Origin: DASSKW01 sp035690065
Lineage (GTDB): Bacteria; Pseudomonadota; Gammaproteobacteria; Natronospirales; REEB76
Assembly: GCA_035690065.1 (NCBI GenBank)
Contig: DASSKW010000053.1
Location: 1-17,846, forward strand
DNA: 17,846 bases
Direction of reading: 5' to 3'
Part shown: positions 7,123 to 14,489 of the stretch, piece after piece
Position numbering within the stretch: the first letter of the stretch is position 1
Layout of the letters: each line of letters opens with the position of its first letter
Notes under the pieces: generated by a model
Seen by the model: the letters and a program-made list of their open reading frames with translations, nothing else
What the model was told of the DNA's origin: nothing
Database searches by the model: none
Translations under genes and position numbers: made by a program

Positions 7123-7587
7123 ATGCCAATGGCTATCACCAAGGTATTCAAATTCCTGAGCGACGACGAATATCAGGCGTTATTGCAGGCATCGGAACGC
7201 AAGATCTACAAACCCGACGAGGCTCTCATCCAGGCCGGTCAGGAACAGACCAACATGTTCATCATCGTCAAGGGTGAGGTCAAAGTGCAGCGTGACCACG
7301 GCGAAGGCTTCAGTATCGAGATCGCCCGCCACGGACCCGGCGAAGTGTTGGGCGACATGTCGTTCATCGAAGGTCAGGCTGCCAGCGCGAGCGTGGTAGC
7401 CGCTGAGGAAGAGGTCCTCGCGTTCGTGATCAGCCACGATCATCTGCATCGCATGGCGCAATCCAACCCGGTGTTCTACGGCCACTTCTATCAATCGCTT
7501 GCCGACATCCTGTCCCGGCGCTTGCGCGAGACCAGCAACCTGGTCGAACCGGCGCAGGATGGTGATGCTGTGTGGGGCAATCCCTGA
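7123..7587 (+). CDS. Stand-alone cyclic-nucleotide-binding-domain protein
   Basis: This 154-residue protein consists of one CRP-type beta-roll domain (about residues 10-130) and a short C-terminal tail. It has no helix-turn-helix, membrane segment or kinase domain. The roll is shown by ALIQAGQEQTNMFIIVKGEV followed by GPGEVLGDMSF. In the phosphate-binding cassette the usual Gly-Glu is Gly-Asp (GDMSF), and the Arg that normally grips the cyclic phosphate is missing: GQAASASVV stands in for the expected xRAATVV. Binding of cAMP or cGMP is therefore doubtful; it may bind another ligand or act as a protein-interaction module. The start at 7123 follows GGGAGA by a few bases. Its stop codon touches the palindromic repeat element. 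Confidence 0.86.
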   Translation: MPMAITKVFKFLSDDEYQALLQASERKIYKPDEALIQAGQEQTNMFIIVKGEVKVQRDHGEGFSIEIARHGPGEVLGDMSFIEGQAASASVVAAEEEVLAFVISHDHLHRMAQSNPVFYGHFYQSLADILSRRLRETSNLVEPAQDGDAVWGNP

Positions 7588-7733
7588 AGGGTACCTCTAA
7601 AAATCAGAGATTTTGGTTTCTGGGCAGGCAGAAATGATCGAGGAACCGGAGTGTACACGGCAGTACATGAGGCTTCCGGGATCATTTCTAACACCCCCAG
7701 AAATCATAAAGATCGATCTTTAGAGGTACCCTT
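7587..7733. repeat. 147-bp imperfect palindrome, MITE-like element
   Basis: The gap between two convergent genes is filled by one near-symmetrical inverted repeat centred at 7660. The outer 15 bases match perfectly: AAGGGTACCTCTAAA (7587-7601) against 7719-7733. Further inward matches lie at equal distances: TTTCTGGG (7617-7624) with 7696-7703, AGAAATGATC (7630-7639) with 7680-7689, GGAA (7642) with TTCC (7674), and TGTAC (7652-7656) with GTACA (7663-7667). No ORF is convincing. Size, terminal repeats and a second partial copy at 12536-12570 suggest a small non-autonomous mobile element or a REP-like dispersed repeat. As RNA from either strand it would fold strongly and could serve as a bidirectional terminator. 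The first base lies in the upstream stop codon. Confidence 0.75.
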
Positions 7734-7740
7734 AAGCGCC

Positions 7741-8331
7741 TCACTGCTCGGCGAGCGACTCCACCAGCGTCTGCAGTATTTCCAGGCGTTGGACCGGATT
7801 GCTGAGTTCCAGAAAATACTGACGTTGCGCCAACGGTAACGGCAACAGCTCAGCCAACCGGTAACTCACCCAACTTGCATCGTCGTAACGTGGCTCGATG
7901 CCGCGATAGTACTCCGGTACCTGTGTCATGATCTGGCGTAACAATTCCGCGAGTGGATAAGCTGTCTCAGGCAGGAAAGTCGTCGGCTCCGCATCCAGTA
8001 GTTCGACCTCAGCGAGATTCAGACCGTCCTGCTGGGTGCGTAGCTCGTGAACTCTGAAGCGCTGCCTACCATGCGCCAGGATATGCAGCATGCCGTCCTC
8101 GCCACCACTCCAGTCTGCGATACGCGCCAGCGTACCGACATCGTGGGTGTGCGCGCGACCGGTCTCCTTGCTCTGTTCTATCAGACACACGCCAAAACCC
8201 TGATCCTGTTTCAGGCAACGACTCACCATATCGAGATAGCGCGGTTCGAAGATACGCAACGGTAACGGGCCATCGGGAAACAGCACCGTATTCAGCGGAA
8301 ACAGCGCCAGTTCAGCGGCAGGTTCAGCCAC
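7741..8331 (-). CDS. LON substrate-binding-domain protein
   Basis: This 196-residue protein resembles the N-terminal substrate-recognition domain of Lon protease without the AAA+ and protease parts. It opens with ELALFPLNTVLFPDGPLPLR followed by the diagnostic IFEPRYLDMV, then GFGVCLIEQ, a VGTLARI strand and GRQRFRV. The C-terminal half is helical. Such stand-alone LON-domain proteins are common in proteobacteria and their job is not settled. The start codon is GTG at 8331, ten bases after the ubiX stop, with a modest GAGGC upstream. It is the last gene of the minus-strand operon, and its stop lies eight bases beyond the palindromic repeat. Confidence 0.9.
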   Translation of the reverse strand: MAEPAAELALFPLNTVLFPDGPLPLRIFEPRYLDMVSRCLKQDQGFGVCLIEQSKETGRAHTHDVGTLARIADWSGGEDGMLHILAHGRQRFRVHELRTQQDGLNLAEVELLDAEPTTFLPETAYPLAELLRQIMTQVPEYYRGIEPRYDDASWVSYRLAELLPLPLAQRQYFLELSNPVQRLEILQTLVESLAEQ

Positions 8332-8340
8332 GACACTGCC

Positions 8341-8955
8341 TCATTCTGCGGGCTCGCCCCAGACCGGCACCAACCCATGCGTCACACCCAGATGATCGAG
8401 TATGCGCGCGACTACAAAATCGGTGATGTCGTCGAGTTTTACCGGGCGATGATAGAAACCCGGATTGGCGGGCAGCACCACCACGCCGAGTCGAGCCAGT
8501 TTCAGCATGTTTTCGAGATGAATCGCCGAGAACGGCGTCTCACGCGGCACGATCACCAGTTTGCGTTGTTCCTTGATCGCCACATCGGCAGCACGTTCGA
8601 TGAGGCTGCGGCTCGCACCGGTGGCGACTGCCGACAAGGTCGCCATGCTGCAGGGACAGATGACCATCGCTGCGATCGGTGCCGAGCCACTCGCTACCGG
8701 TGCAGTCCATTGCTCGGGTGCGAACACCTGCAACTGATCCGGCCTGGCGCCAAAATGCCGGATCAGAAATTGCTCCTGCTCCAGGGCACGTCCGGGCAGC
8801 TTCAGATCCGTCTCCATGCCGATGACCAACTGCGCCGGTTTCGACAGCATCAGATAGACACGCCGCTCCGCCTTGAGCAGCAGTTCCAGTAACCGCAAAC
8901 CGTATTGAGCGCCGGAGGCGCCGGTGAAGGCCAGCGCGATCGGATCGTCATTCAT
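8341..8955 (-). CDS. ubiX: Flavin prenyltransferase UbiX
   Basis: This 204-residue enzyme prenylates FMN to the prenyl-FMN cofactor used by UbiD-type decarboxylases, here presumably in ubiquinone synthesis. It has the FMN-binding TGASGAQYG (11-19), a Ser-rich SGSAP segment near residue 90, PCSMATLSAVATG (101-113), VPRETPFS (136-143) and PANPGFYHRP (162-171), all typical of UbiX. ATG 8955 is preferred over a TTG seven codons upstream because it follows a GGGGGGAT ribosome-binding site and matches family N-termini. The start overlaps the end of the VOC-protein gene by eight bases, implying translational coupling. The UbiD partner is not in the window. Confidence 0.94.
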   Translation of the reverse strand: MNDDPIALAFTGASGAQYGLRLLELLLKAERRVYLMLSKPAQLVIGMETDLKLPGRALEQEQFLIRHFGARPDQLQVFAPEQWTAPVASGSAPIAAMVICPCSMATLSAVATGASRSLIERAADVAIKEQRKLVIVPRETPFSAIHLENMLKLARLGVVVLPANPGFYHRPVKLDDITDFVVARILDHLGVTHGLVPVWGEPAE

Positions 8956-9352
8956 CGTCTGATATCCCCCCGGCAAAATTCAATTCCACACCGATACCGG
9001 CGGGGTCGGTAAAGAACAACTGCGTCTGACCGAGTGCGGGCACCGTATCCATCTCATATTCGACACCGAGCTTCCCGAGGCGTGCCGTGGTCGCAGTCAG
9101 GTCCTCGCATCTGAAAGCGATGTGACTGAACCAGCCGGTCGCTCTGGGTTCGATGACATCCGCGACCTGACTCTCGAATCCGGTCAGATGCAACAACGGC
9201 TGATCCCCGGCATACAGCCAGTAACCTGAAGAACGGAATGGCGGCCTGGGTCCCACGTGCAGATTCAGCACCTCCACATAAAACCGGCACAAGGATTCCA
9301 GGAAAGCCTTTGGCACCCGGACGTTGTAATGATCGAGTCCTGTTATTTTCAT
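8948..9352 (-). CDS. VOC-superfamily (glyoxalase/dioxygenase fold) protein
   Basis: This 134-residue protein has two beta-alpha-beta-beta-beta modules. The likely metal ligands are His8 (GLDHYNVRV), His55 (LLHLTGF), His77 (FSHIAF) and Glu123 (GIGVELNF), and it ends the fold with FTDPAGIGVELNF. These fit the vicinal oxygen chelate superfamily, which includes glyoxalase I, extradiol dioxygenases and fosfomycin-resistance proteins. Sequence alone does not fix the reaction. The start is 21 bases after the mpl stop, with only a weak AAGG upstream, and the end overlaps the ubiX start. Nothing in the neighbourhood (cell-wall recycling and prenyl-FMN synthesis) defines its substrate. Confidence 0.87.
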   Translation of the reverse strand: MKITGLDHYNVRVPKAFLESLCRFYVEVLNLHVGPRPPFRSSGYWLYAGDQPLLHLTGFESQVADVIEPRATGWFSHIAFRCEDLTATTARLGKLGVEYEMDTVPALGQTQLFFTDPAGIGVELNFAGGISDDE

Positions 9353-9373
9353 ATCGGTTTGATTGACCTTGAC

Positions 9374-10774
9374 CTAGCAGCGGGGTGCCGCATCGCGTTC
9401 AAGACGCGCGATGAGTTTTTCATGGAAGTCACCAAACCCACCATTCGACATGATGAGCACATGATCATCCCGGTGCAGCTCGCTGCTGACACTGTCCACC
9501 AGCTGTTCGATTTCACGGCTAACGCTGGCGCGCGACCCGAGTCCACGTAACGCTCCGGCGACATCCCAATCGATATTCGGTGCCTGATACACGAAGATAC
9601 GATCTGCATCCTGCAGAGCAGCAGACAGCGTATCACGGTGTACGCCAACCTTCATGGTGAAAGAGCGCGGCTCCAGTACCGCGATGATCCGCGCCTGACC
9701 GACCCGCTTGCGCAAACCCGCGAGCGTCGTCGCGATCGCTGTCGGATGATGTGCGAAATCATCGTACACCGTCACGCCGTCTACCTGTGCGCGTATTTCG
9801 AGACGGCGTTTCACGCCCTGGAAGCGGCTGAGCGCAGCTGCTGCAGTTTCCGGCGATACGCTCACATGCTGTGCCGCGGCGATGGCGGCAAGTGCATTCC
9901 GTACATTGTGCAAGCCCAGCAGGCCCCAGTTCACCGTCCCCGCGGGCCTGCCCTGATGCAACACATCGAATGCGCTGCCATCCGCAGCCATGCGGGCCAC
10001 TGACCAGTCACCCTCCTCAAGCGCGAAACTCTGGCGCGGTGTCCAGCAGCCTTTGTCCAGTACCCGCACCAGATTCTGATCGGAGCCGTTCACTACCAGC
10101 AGACCGTTGCCCGGCACGGTACGCACCAGATAATGGAATTGTGTCTCGATACTCGCCAGATCGGGAAAGATATCTGCGTGATCGTATTCGAGATTATTCA
10201 GGATCGCAGTCCGTGGCCGGTAATGCAGGAACTTGGAACCCTTGTCGAAGAACGCACTGTCGTATTCATCGGCTTCTATGACAAACGGCGCCCGCTTGCG
10301 GCTTCCGGCCGTCAAACCATCGCCGCCAAGCCGTGCAGAGATACCGAAATCGAGTGGCACGCCGCCGATCAGGAATCCGGGTTGCAGGCCGGCGGTTTCG
10401 AGTATCCAGGCCAGCATGCTGCTGGTGGTGGTCTTGCCATGAGTACCGGCAACTGCGAGCACATGCCGCTGTGCCAGAATATTCTCTGCCAGCCATTGCG
10501 GGCCAGACACATACGATAACCCGCGTTCGAGCATCGCTTCGACAGCGGGGTTACCGCGCGATAGTGCGTTACCGACCACCACCATGTCAGGTGCCGGTTC
10601 GAGATGTTCCGCGAGATACCCCTGCTGCAGATGGATACCCAATGCTTCCAGTTGGGTGCTCATGGGTGGATAGACATTGGTATCTGAACCACTCACTTCA
10701 TGACCGGCTGCTTCCGCCAGCGCGGCGATCCCACCCATGAAAGTTCCGCAGATACCGAGTATGTGTATACGCAT
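9374..10774 (-). CDS. mpl: UDP-N-acetylmuramate:L-Ala-D-Glu-meso-DAP ligase
   Basis: This 466-residue Mur-ligase-family enzyme attaches recovered tripeptide to UDP-MurNAc, a cytoplasmic step of peptidoglycan recycling. It has the N-terminal HILGICGTFMGG nucleotide fold, the ATP P-loop GTHGKTTT (110-117), EADEYDSAFFDK (167-178), the domain-joining NNLEYDHADIF (193-203), GLHNVRNALAA (287-297), and YDDFAHHPTAI (337-347) in the C-terminal domain. EADEYD and NNLEYDHADIF separate it from MurC. Length is normal (about 450-460). The start codon lies one base after the stop of the upstream membrane protein gene, so the two are probably translationally coupled. Confidence 0.96.
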   Translation of the reverse strand: MRIHILGICGTFMGGIAALAEAAGHEVSGSDTNVYPPMSTQLEALGIHLQQGYLAEHLEPAPDMVVVGNALSRGNPAVEAMLERGLSYVSGPQWLAENILAQRHVLAVAGTHGKTTTSSMLAWILETAGLQPGFLIGGVPLDFGISARLGGDGLTAGSRKRAPFVIEADEYDSAFFDKGSKFLHYRPRTAILNNLEYDHADIFPDLASIETQFHYLVRTVPGNGLLVVNGSDQNLVRVLDKGCWTPRQSFALEEGDWSVARMAADGSAFDVLHQGRPAGTVNWGLLGLHNVRNALAAIAAAQHVSVSPETAAAALSRFQGVKRRLEIRAQVDGVTVYDDFAHHPTAIATTLAGLRKRVGQARIIAVLEPRSFTMKVGVHRDTLSAALQDADRIFVYQAPNIDWDVAGALRGLGSRASVSREIEQLVDSVSSELHRDDHVLIMSNGGFGDFHEKLIARLERDAAPRC

Positions 10775-10775
10775 G

Positions 10776-11291
10776 TCAGCTCCCCTGGAACAGCAAGGTG
10801 ATCACCAGGAAATTAAGCAACTGATAGGGCCCCGCCAGCAGGATCGGCGCATAACGCGCATTGTCCAGAGCGTGCCGCAGGATATGTGCCGTGACAACTA
10901 TGTTCCACAGGAACAGTATCAGCAACATCCAGCTTGTCAGTTGCTGCAGCAAAGGCTGGTTATCGAAGTGCAATATCGAGAGCAGCGGCAGACTTGCACA
11001 CATCAACAGGGAATCGGCACCAAGCATCGCGACGAACGTCTGATTGAAACGTGGACGCCGATTCCAGCATTGCAGTACCAGATAACAGAATGCCGCCAGC
11101 ATCGCCGTATCCAGCAGCGTCTCACCCAGCAGAGCACGCCACGCGTAAAGGCCGCCCAGAAATCCGCTGTATAGATCGAGCAACACATAGACGAGCAACA
11201 TGATGCCCAGCAGGATACCGGAACGCGGAAACACCTGTGGCCCGCGTTTCAGCAGGCATATATCCCAGCAAATGCGTACAATCGCGTTCAA
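10776..11291 (-). CDS. Conserved-looking inner-membrane protein of unknown function
   Basis: This 171-residue protein has four or five likely membrane helices, at about residues 24-44, 57-75, 84-107, 119-138 and 149-168. A basic cytoplasmic loop (CWNRRPRF) follows the second. No family motif is recognised. The start appears to be TTG at 11291, supported by AGAGGT six bases upstream and by a TATGAT -10 box about 45 bases upstream; no in-frame ATG lies before the first helix. It is the first gene of the operon that continues with mpl one base later, so a role at the envelope is possible but unproven. Confidence 0.75.
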   Translation of the reverse strand: MNAIVRICWDICLLKRGPQVFPRSGILLGIMLLVYVLLDLYSGFLGGLYAWRALLGETLLDTAMLAAFCYLVLQCWNRRPRFNQTFVAMLGADSLLMCASLPLLSILHFDNQPLLQQLTSWMLLILFLWNIVVTAHILRHALDNARYAPILLAGPYQLLNFLVITLLFQGS

Positions 11292-11332
11292 AGATACCTC
11301 TGGGTGCCCGGGATCGACGCTGACTCGCGGGC

Positions 11333-11360
11333 ATCATACCTTGCACTGGCTAACCCGCAA
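11333..11360 (-). promoter_or_regulatory. Likely promoter of the membrane protein-mpl-VOC-ubiX-LON operon
   Basis: Read on the minus strand, TTGCGG (11355-11360) is followed after 16 bases by TATGAT (11333-11338), a 5/6 match to the -10 consensus. Transcription would start near 11326, leaving about 35 bases of leader before the TTG start codon at 11291. The next four genes overlap or are separated by at most 21 bases, so this is probably the main promoter for all five. Confidence 0.45.
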
Positions 11361-11374
11361 ACCGGTAACCCGAC

Positions 11375-12535
11375 ATGAATGCTATGGATGACAAGCTCTG
11401 GATCGATACTCCGGCGGCACTGGAGGCCCTCTGCACACGCATCCGGGATAGCGAATGGATCGCACTCGATACCGAATTCATGCGCGAGCGTACTTACTAT
11501 CCACAGCTCTGTCTGGTGCAGCTCGCTACTCCGGAACTGATCGCGTGCGTGGACCCGCTCGCCCTGCCCGGACTTGAGCCCCTGTTAAGCGTGCTCGCCG
11601 ATACCCGCATCACCAAGGTCCTGCATGCCGCGCGCCAGGATCTCGAGATCTTCTTCAACCTCACGCAACACGTACCCGCACCGATATTCGATACCCAGCT
11701 CGCCGCCAGCTTTGCCGGTTTCCCGGACCAGGTCGGTTACGGCGCACTGGTCGAAAGCCTGCTCGGCGTGCATCTGGAAAAGGGTCATACCCGAGCTGAC
11801 TGGTCACGCCGACCGCTGCCGGATGGTGCCGTGGATTATGCTGCCGATGACGTGCGTTACCTGCGCGATGTATATCTGAAATTGCGCGAGGAGCTTACGC
11901 AGCGCGGCCGCCTGGACTGGCTGGAACGCGAACGTGCGACGCTGGAAAATCCGGCGACGTATCGGGTCGAACCCGAGCATGCCTGGAAACGTCTGCGCGG
12001 TCTGCAACGCTTCAAATCGCGTCAGCTCGGGATCGCGAAAAATCTTGCCGCCTGGCGCGAACAGCACGCCATCGCCGAGAACCTGCCACGCCAGTGGATC
12101 CTCAAGGATGAGCTGCTGGCGGACATGGCACGCCAGCAACCGACGACCCCCGAAGCCCTGCAGCAATTGCGCGGCATGAATGAAAGCACCGTACGCAAAC
12201 ACGGCACGGAATTGCTTGCCTTGCTCCGTGATCAGCACGCCAGCGCCACACCCCCGGCAGCGCCTGCCCGCCTTGATCCCGGTGCCGAAGCGCTGGTCGA
12301 TGCACTGATCGGCGTGATCCGGATCAGAAGCACGGAAGCCGGCATCAGCCCGGCACAGCTCGCTACGCGCACCGATCTGGAGCGACTGGTCAGAGGCGAG
12401 CGCGAGCTTGGAATACTTTCCGGATGGCGACTGGAAACGGTCGGCCGGGATCTGCTGCGCCTGCTCGAGGGCAAATTGAGTCTCATCGTCGTTGACGGAC
12501 ATCTTTGCCTGGTCGAAACCGGGCCCGCTGACTAA
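11375..12535 (+). CDS. rnd: Ribonuclease D
   Basis: This 386-residue 3'-5' exoribonuclease of the DEDDy family trims tRNA precursors and other structured RNAs. The N-terminal exonuclease domain shows motif I LDTEF (Asp32, Glu34), motif II HAARQDLEIF (Asp89) and motif III YAADDVRYL (Tyr155, Asp159). An HRDC domain follows at about residues 205-285, with RFKSRQLGIAKNLAAWRE and LPRQWILKDELLADMA, then a C-terminal helical region. Length matches E. coli RNase D (about 375). The first ATG (11375) is chosen; a second at 11384 is possible, and neither has a strong ribosome-binding site. It is divergent from the membrane-protein operon and convergent with adk. Confidence 0.95.
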   Translation: MNAMDDKLWIDTPAALEALCTRIRDSEWIALDTEFMRERTYYPQLCLVQLATPELIACVDPLALPGLEPLLSVLADTRITKVLHAARQDLEIFFNLTQHVPAPIFDTQLAASFAGFPDQVGYGALVESLLGVHLEKGHTRADWSRRPLPDGAVDYAADDVRYLRDVYLKLREELTQRGRLDWLERERATLENPATYRVEPEHAWKRLRGLQRFKSRQLGIAKNLAAWREQHAIAENLPRQWILKDELLADMARQQPTTPEALQQLRGMNESTVRKHGTELLALLRDQHASATPPAAPARLDPGAEALVDALIGVIRIRSTEAGISPAQLATRTDLERLVRGERELGILSGWRLETVGRDLLRLLEGKLSLIVVDGHLCLVETGPAD

Positions 12536-12570
12536 GGAACATCTCTAAAGATCGATCTTCATGATCTCTG
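12536..12570. repeat. Truncated second copy of the palindromic repeat arm
   Basis: CTCTAAAGATCGATCTT (12543-12559) is identical to the reverse complement of 7709-7725, the right arm of the palindromic element. The similarity continues through ATGAT(C/T)TCTG to about 12569, giving about 27 matches in 30. No opposite arm is seen before the adk stop codon at 12585, so this is a half or decayed element. It fills most of the 49-base gap between convergent rnd and adk. The internal 12-base AAGATCGATCTT is itself a perfect palindrome and could form a short hairpin. Confidence 0.7.
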
Positions 12571-12584
12571 AGAATACCCAGGAA

Positions 12585-13601
12585 TTATTTCCGGCGTACT
12601 TTCTTCTTGCCGGCTGCGGCAGCGGCGCTCTTCACAGGCTTGTTACCGACTTTGGTTTTAACTTTGGCTTTGGCCGGTTTCGATTTCACGACCCTGGTTT
12701 TGCTGACGGCTTTCTTCGGTTTGCCCTTTACGGCCCTGGTCTTTTTCGCGGCCATCTTTTTCACCGGTGCTTTGACAGCCGGTTTTTTAACCGCTGGCTG
12801 TTTACTGACCGTCTGCTTCGTCGGTTGCTTCGTAACCGGTTTGGCTACTGCCTTGCTCGCGGCCGTCGGTCGAGCTGCCGGCTTGGCCACCGCTTTGGCT
12901 TTGCCCGCTTTGACCGGCACAGGCGACGGTAACACCGGTTTACGGATCCCTTTTGCGATGGGTTCCAGAATCGGCAACAACCGCTTGAAGATCGCACTCA
13001 CTTCACCCACCGCATCCACGGTTTCGAGGCGGCCCTGCTGACGGTAGAAACCGATCAGCGGCTTGGTCTGGCTTTCGTATACACGCAACCGGTTGCCGAT
13101 GGTCTCTTCGTTGTCGTCGGCACGGTGATGCAGCGTCGCACCACAGCGATCGCACTGTTCATCGAAGCGCGGGGGATTGGTGTAGATGTTGTAAGCCGCT
13201 CCGCAATTCTCGCAGGTACGGCGGCCGGTGAGGCGCTGCATCAGCACGTCGAAATCCACGTCCATGAGTACTGCGCAATCCAGCGGCTGGTTGAGGCTCA
13301 TCAACATGGCATCCAGGGCCTGAGCCTGGGCGATATTGCGCGGGAAGCCGTCGAGGATGAAGCCCTTGCGGGCGTCGTTGGAGCGCAGGCGCTCGCGGAT
13401 GATGCCGAGCACGATGTCGTCGGTGACCAGTTGCCCGGCGTCCATGGCGGCCTTGGCCTGTAGTCCGAGCGGGGTGCCCTTGGACAATGCCGCCCGCAGC
13501 AGGTCTCCGGTGGAGATATGCGGGATGTGGTATTTCTCTACCAGAAGCTTGGCCTGGGTTCCCTTGCCGGAACCGGGCGCTCCGAGTAACACGATCCTCA
13601 T
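12585..13601 (-). CDS. adk: Adenylate kinase with a long Lys/Ala/Pro-rich C-terminal tail
   Basis: Residues 1-215 form a complete long-form adenylate kinase (ATP + AMP = 2 ADP). It has the P-loop GAPGSGKGT (7-15), the AMP-site STGDLLR (30-36), DGFPRN (84-89), and a LID with a zinc-type Cys4 set (C130-x2-C133, C150-x2-C153). Normal proteins end here. This one continues for about 120 residues. From 221 to 338 there are 34 Lys and 5 Arg, no Asp or Glu, and many Ala, Pro and Val, in irregular AKPA/KKAV repeats ending GKKKVRRK. The tail resembles histone H1 or AlgP tails, is surely disordered, and could bind nucleic acid or other polyanions. The start is ATG 13601 (MRIVLLGAPG); an upstream in-frame extension to 13724 is non-homologous. 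Tail and kinase share one uninterrupted frame. Confidence 0.93.
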   Translation of the reverse strand: MRIVLLGAPGSGKGTQAKLLVEKYHIPHISTGDLLRAALSKGTPLGLQAKAAMDAGQLVTDDIVLGIIRERLRSNDARKGFILDGFPRNIAQAQALDAMLMSLNQPLDCAVLMDVDFDVLMQRLTGRRTCENCGAAYNIYTNPPRFDEQCDRCGATLHHRADDNEETIGNRLRVYESQTKPLIGFYRQQGRLETVDAVGEVSAIFKRLLPILEPIAKGIRKPVLPSPVPVKAGKAKAVAKPAARPTAASKAVAKPVTKQPTKQTVSKQPAVKKPAVKAPVKKMAAKKTRAVKGKPKKAVSKTRVVKSKPAKAKVKTKVGNKPVKSAAAAAGKKKVRRK

Positions 13602-13695
13602 GGCGCGTCTCGCTTGAAATAGGCTGAAATTTGGTTGCTGGATAGGCTTGGCGAGCCCGGCCCCGTGGGCTGCGGCGCTCCACAAGGCAGGCCGT

Positions 13696-13724
13696 AAAGT
13701 ACCCGTTGATTCCGGACACGTCAA
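13696..13724 (-). promoter_or_regulatory. Probable adk promoter
   Basis: On the minus strand TTGACG (13719-13724, 5/6 match) is followed after exactly 17 bases by TACTTT (13696-13701), a weaker -10. Transcription would start near 13689, leaving about 88 bases of leader before the adk ATG at 13601. The box lies in the 165-base gap between the FecR-domain gene and adk, which otherwise contains no gene and no clear terminator. Confidence 0.5.
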
Positions 13725-13766
13725 CGCACAGCCCCGCTAAATAGCCGGGACCGGTGCCCAAGTCGC

Positions 13767-14486
13767 TTAATTACAGGTACGCGGATCCGGCAGCGGTTTC
13801 TTGCCCAGGGCGCTCGGACGTATCGGCAGGGGAACCGGCAGACCGCCACCCGCTGGAACCAGGCTGTATTGGCCCTGGCTGAGCAGTATCTGACCACTCT
13901 GGTTGGTGACCACGATGCCGCCGGATTCCACCCCTGTATAGAGGCCATCGCCTGGTGTGGGCTGGATATCGCCGCAATCGCCCGCGCAATAACGGACTTC
14001 GTAATCGGTGCCGCGGATACCGATGGTCGCGACCGGCGTCTGTACCGAATAATCCTGCCGCCGGACATGGCCGATCAAGCCACTGACTGCCCGGAATCCG
14101 CCCTTGAGCAACCGGAAGAAAGCGCTCTCATGTTCGGTCTGGGTATTGCTGGTTGCAGCCGGTGCATTCGCAGCGGCGCTGTTGTATTGATAGCGTTCGA
14201 TCACGAAACGGCTCTCGGGACGCAGCAACACGCGGCCGCCGTCACTGAATTCCACGTTCATGTAACTGGAGTTCGACGTGATCAGGGTCTCGCCTGCATA
14301 CACCTTGCCGCCATGGAACAGATCCCGGATCTGTCCGGCGGAAGTAGCCGCAGTGGCGTGACCCGTGACCAGGGTCACGGTACCGACTGGCGTAGGTGTA
14401 TCCGCCAACAACCCGGCACTGCCGAACATGAACACGATACCGAGCGTGATCAGCGAAAAGAACTTTAATCTGGACATATTCATCAT
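13767..14486 (-). CDS. Secreted FecR-domain protein
   Basis: This 239-residue protein has an N-terminal signal peptide (hydrophobic residues 8-27, cut probably after LLA near 28). A FecR domain follows at about residues 35-170: VGTVTLVTGHATA, a GGKVYAGETLITSNSSYMNV segment, FSDGGRVLLRPESRFVIE, then PVATIGIRGTDYEVR. There is no N-terminal anti-sigma domain and no inner-membrane helix besides the signal, so it is not a classical FecR sensor. Proteins of this type often accompany large exported adhesins. Two Cys (167, 171) lie after the domain, and another is the penultimate residue (PDPRTCN). ATG 14486 and ATG 14483 are both possible starts; the second is better spaced (six bases) from GGAG. 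It follows the adhesin gene by nine bases. Confidence 0.88.
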   Translation of the reverse strand: MMNMSRLKFFSLITLGIVFMFGSAGLLADTPTPVGTVTLVTGHATAATSAGQIRDLFHGGKVYAGETLITSNSSYMNVEFSDGGRVLLRPESRFVIERYQYNSAAANAPAATSNTQTEHESAFFRLLKGGFRAVSGLIGHVRRQDYSVQTPVATIGIRGTDYEVRYCAGDCGDIQPTPGDGLYTGVESGGIVVTNQSGQILLSQGQYSLVPAGGGLPVPLPIRPSALGKKPLPDPRTCN

Positions 14487-14489
14487 GCT

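Noticed and set aside
7587..7733. Integron attC site or complete insertion sequence
   Set aside because: No integrase-type core sites (GTTRRRY/RYYYAAC) and no transposase frame; size and symmetry fit a small non-autonomous repeat better.
11804..12502. 232-codon open frame antisense to rnd
   Set aside because: Shadow of the RNase D coding frame, whose catalytic motifs are on the plus strand.
12561..13041. Two plus-strand frames opposite the adk tail, one strongly hydrophobic (AAALFTGLLP...)
   Set aside because: The hydrophobic run is the reverse complement of Lys/Ala/Pro codons. The kinase and tail share one minus-strand frame ending at a normal stop, so a membrane protein here is an artefact.
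13602..13724. N-terminal extension of adenylate kinase
   Set aside because: The added 41 residues have no kinase homology and overlap the probable adk promoter; MRIVLLGAPGSGKGT is the normal Adk N-terminus.
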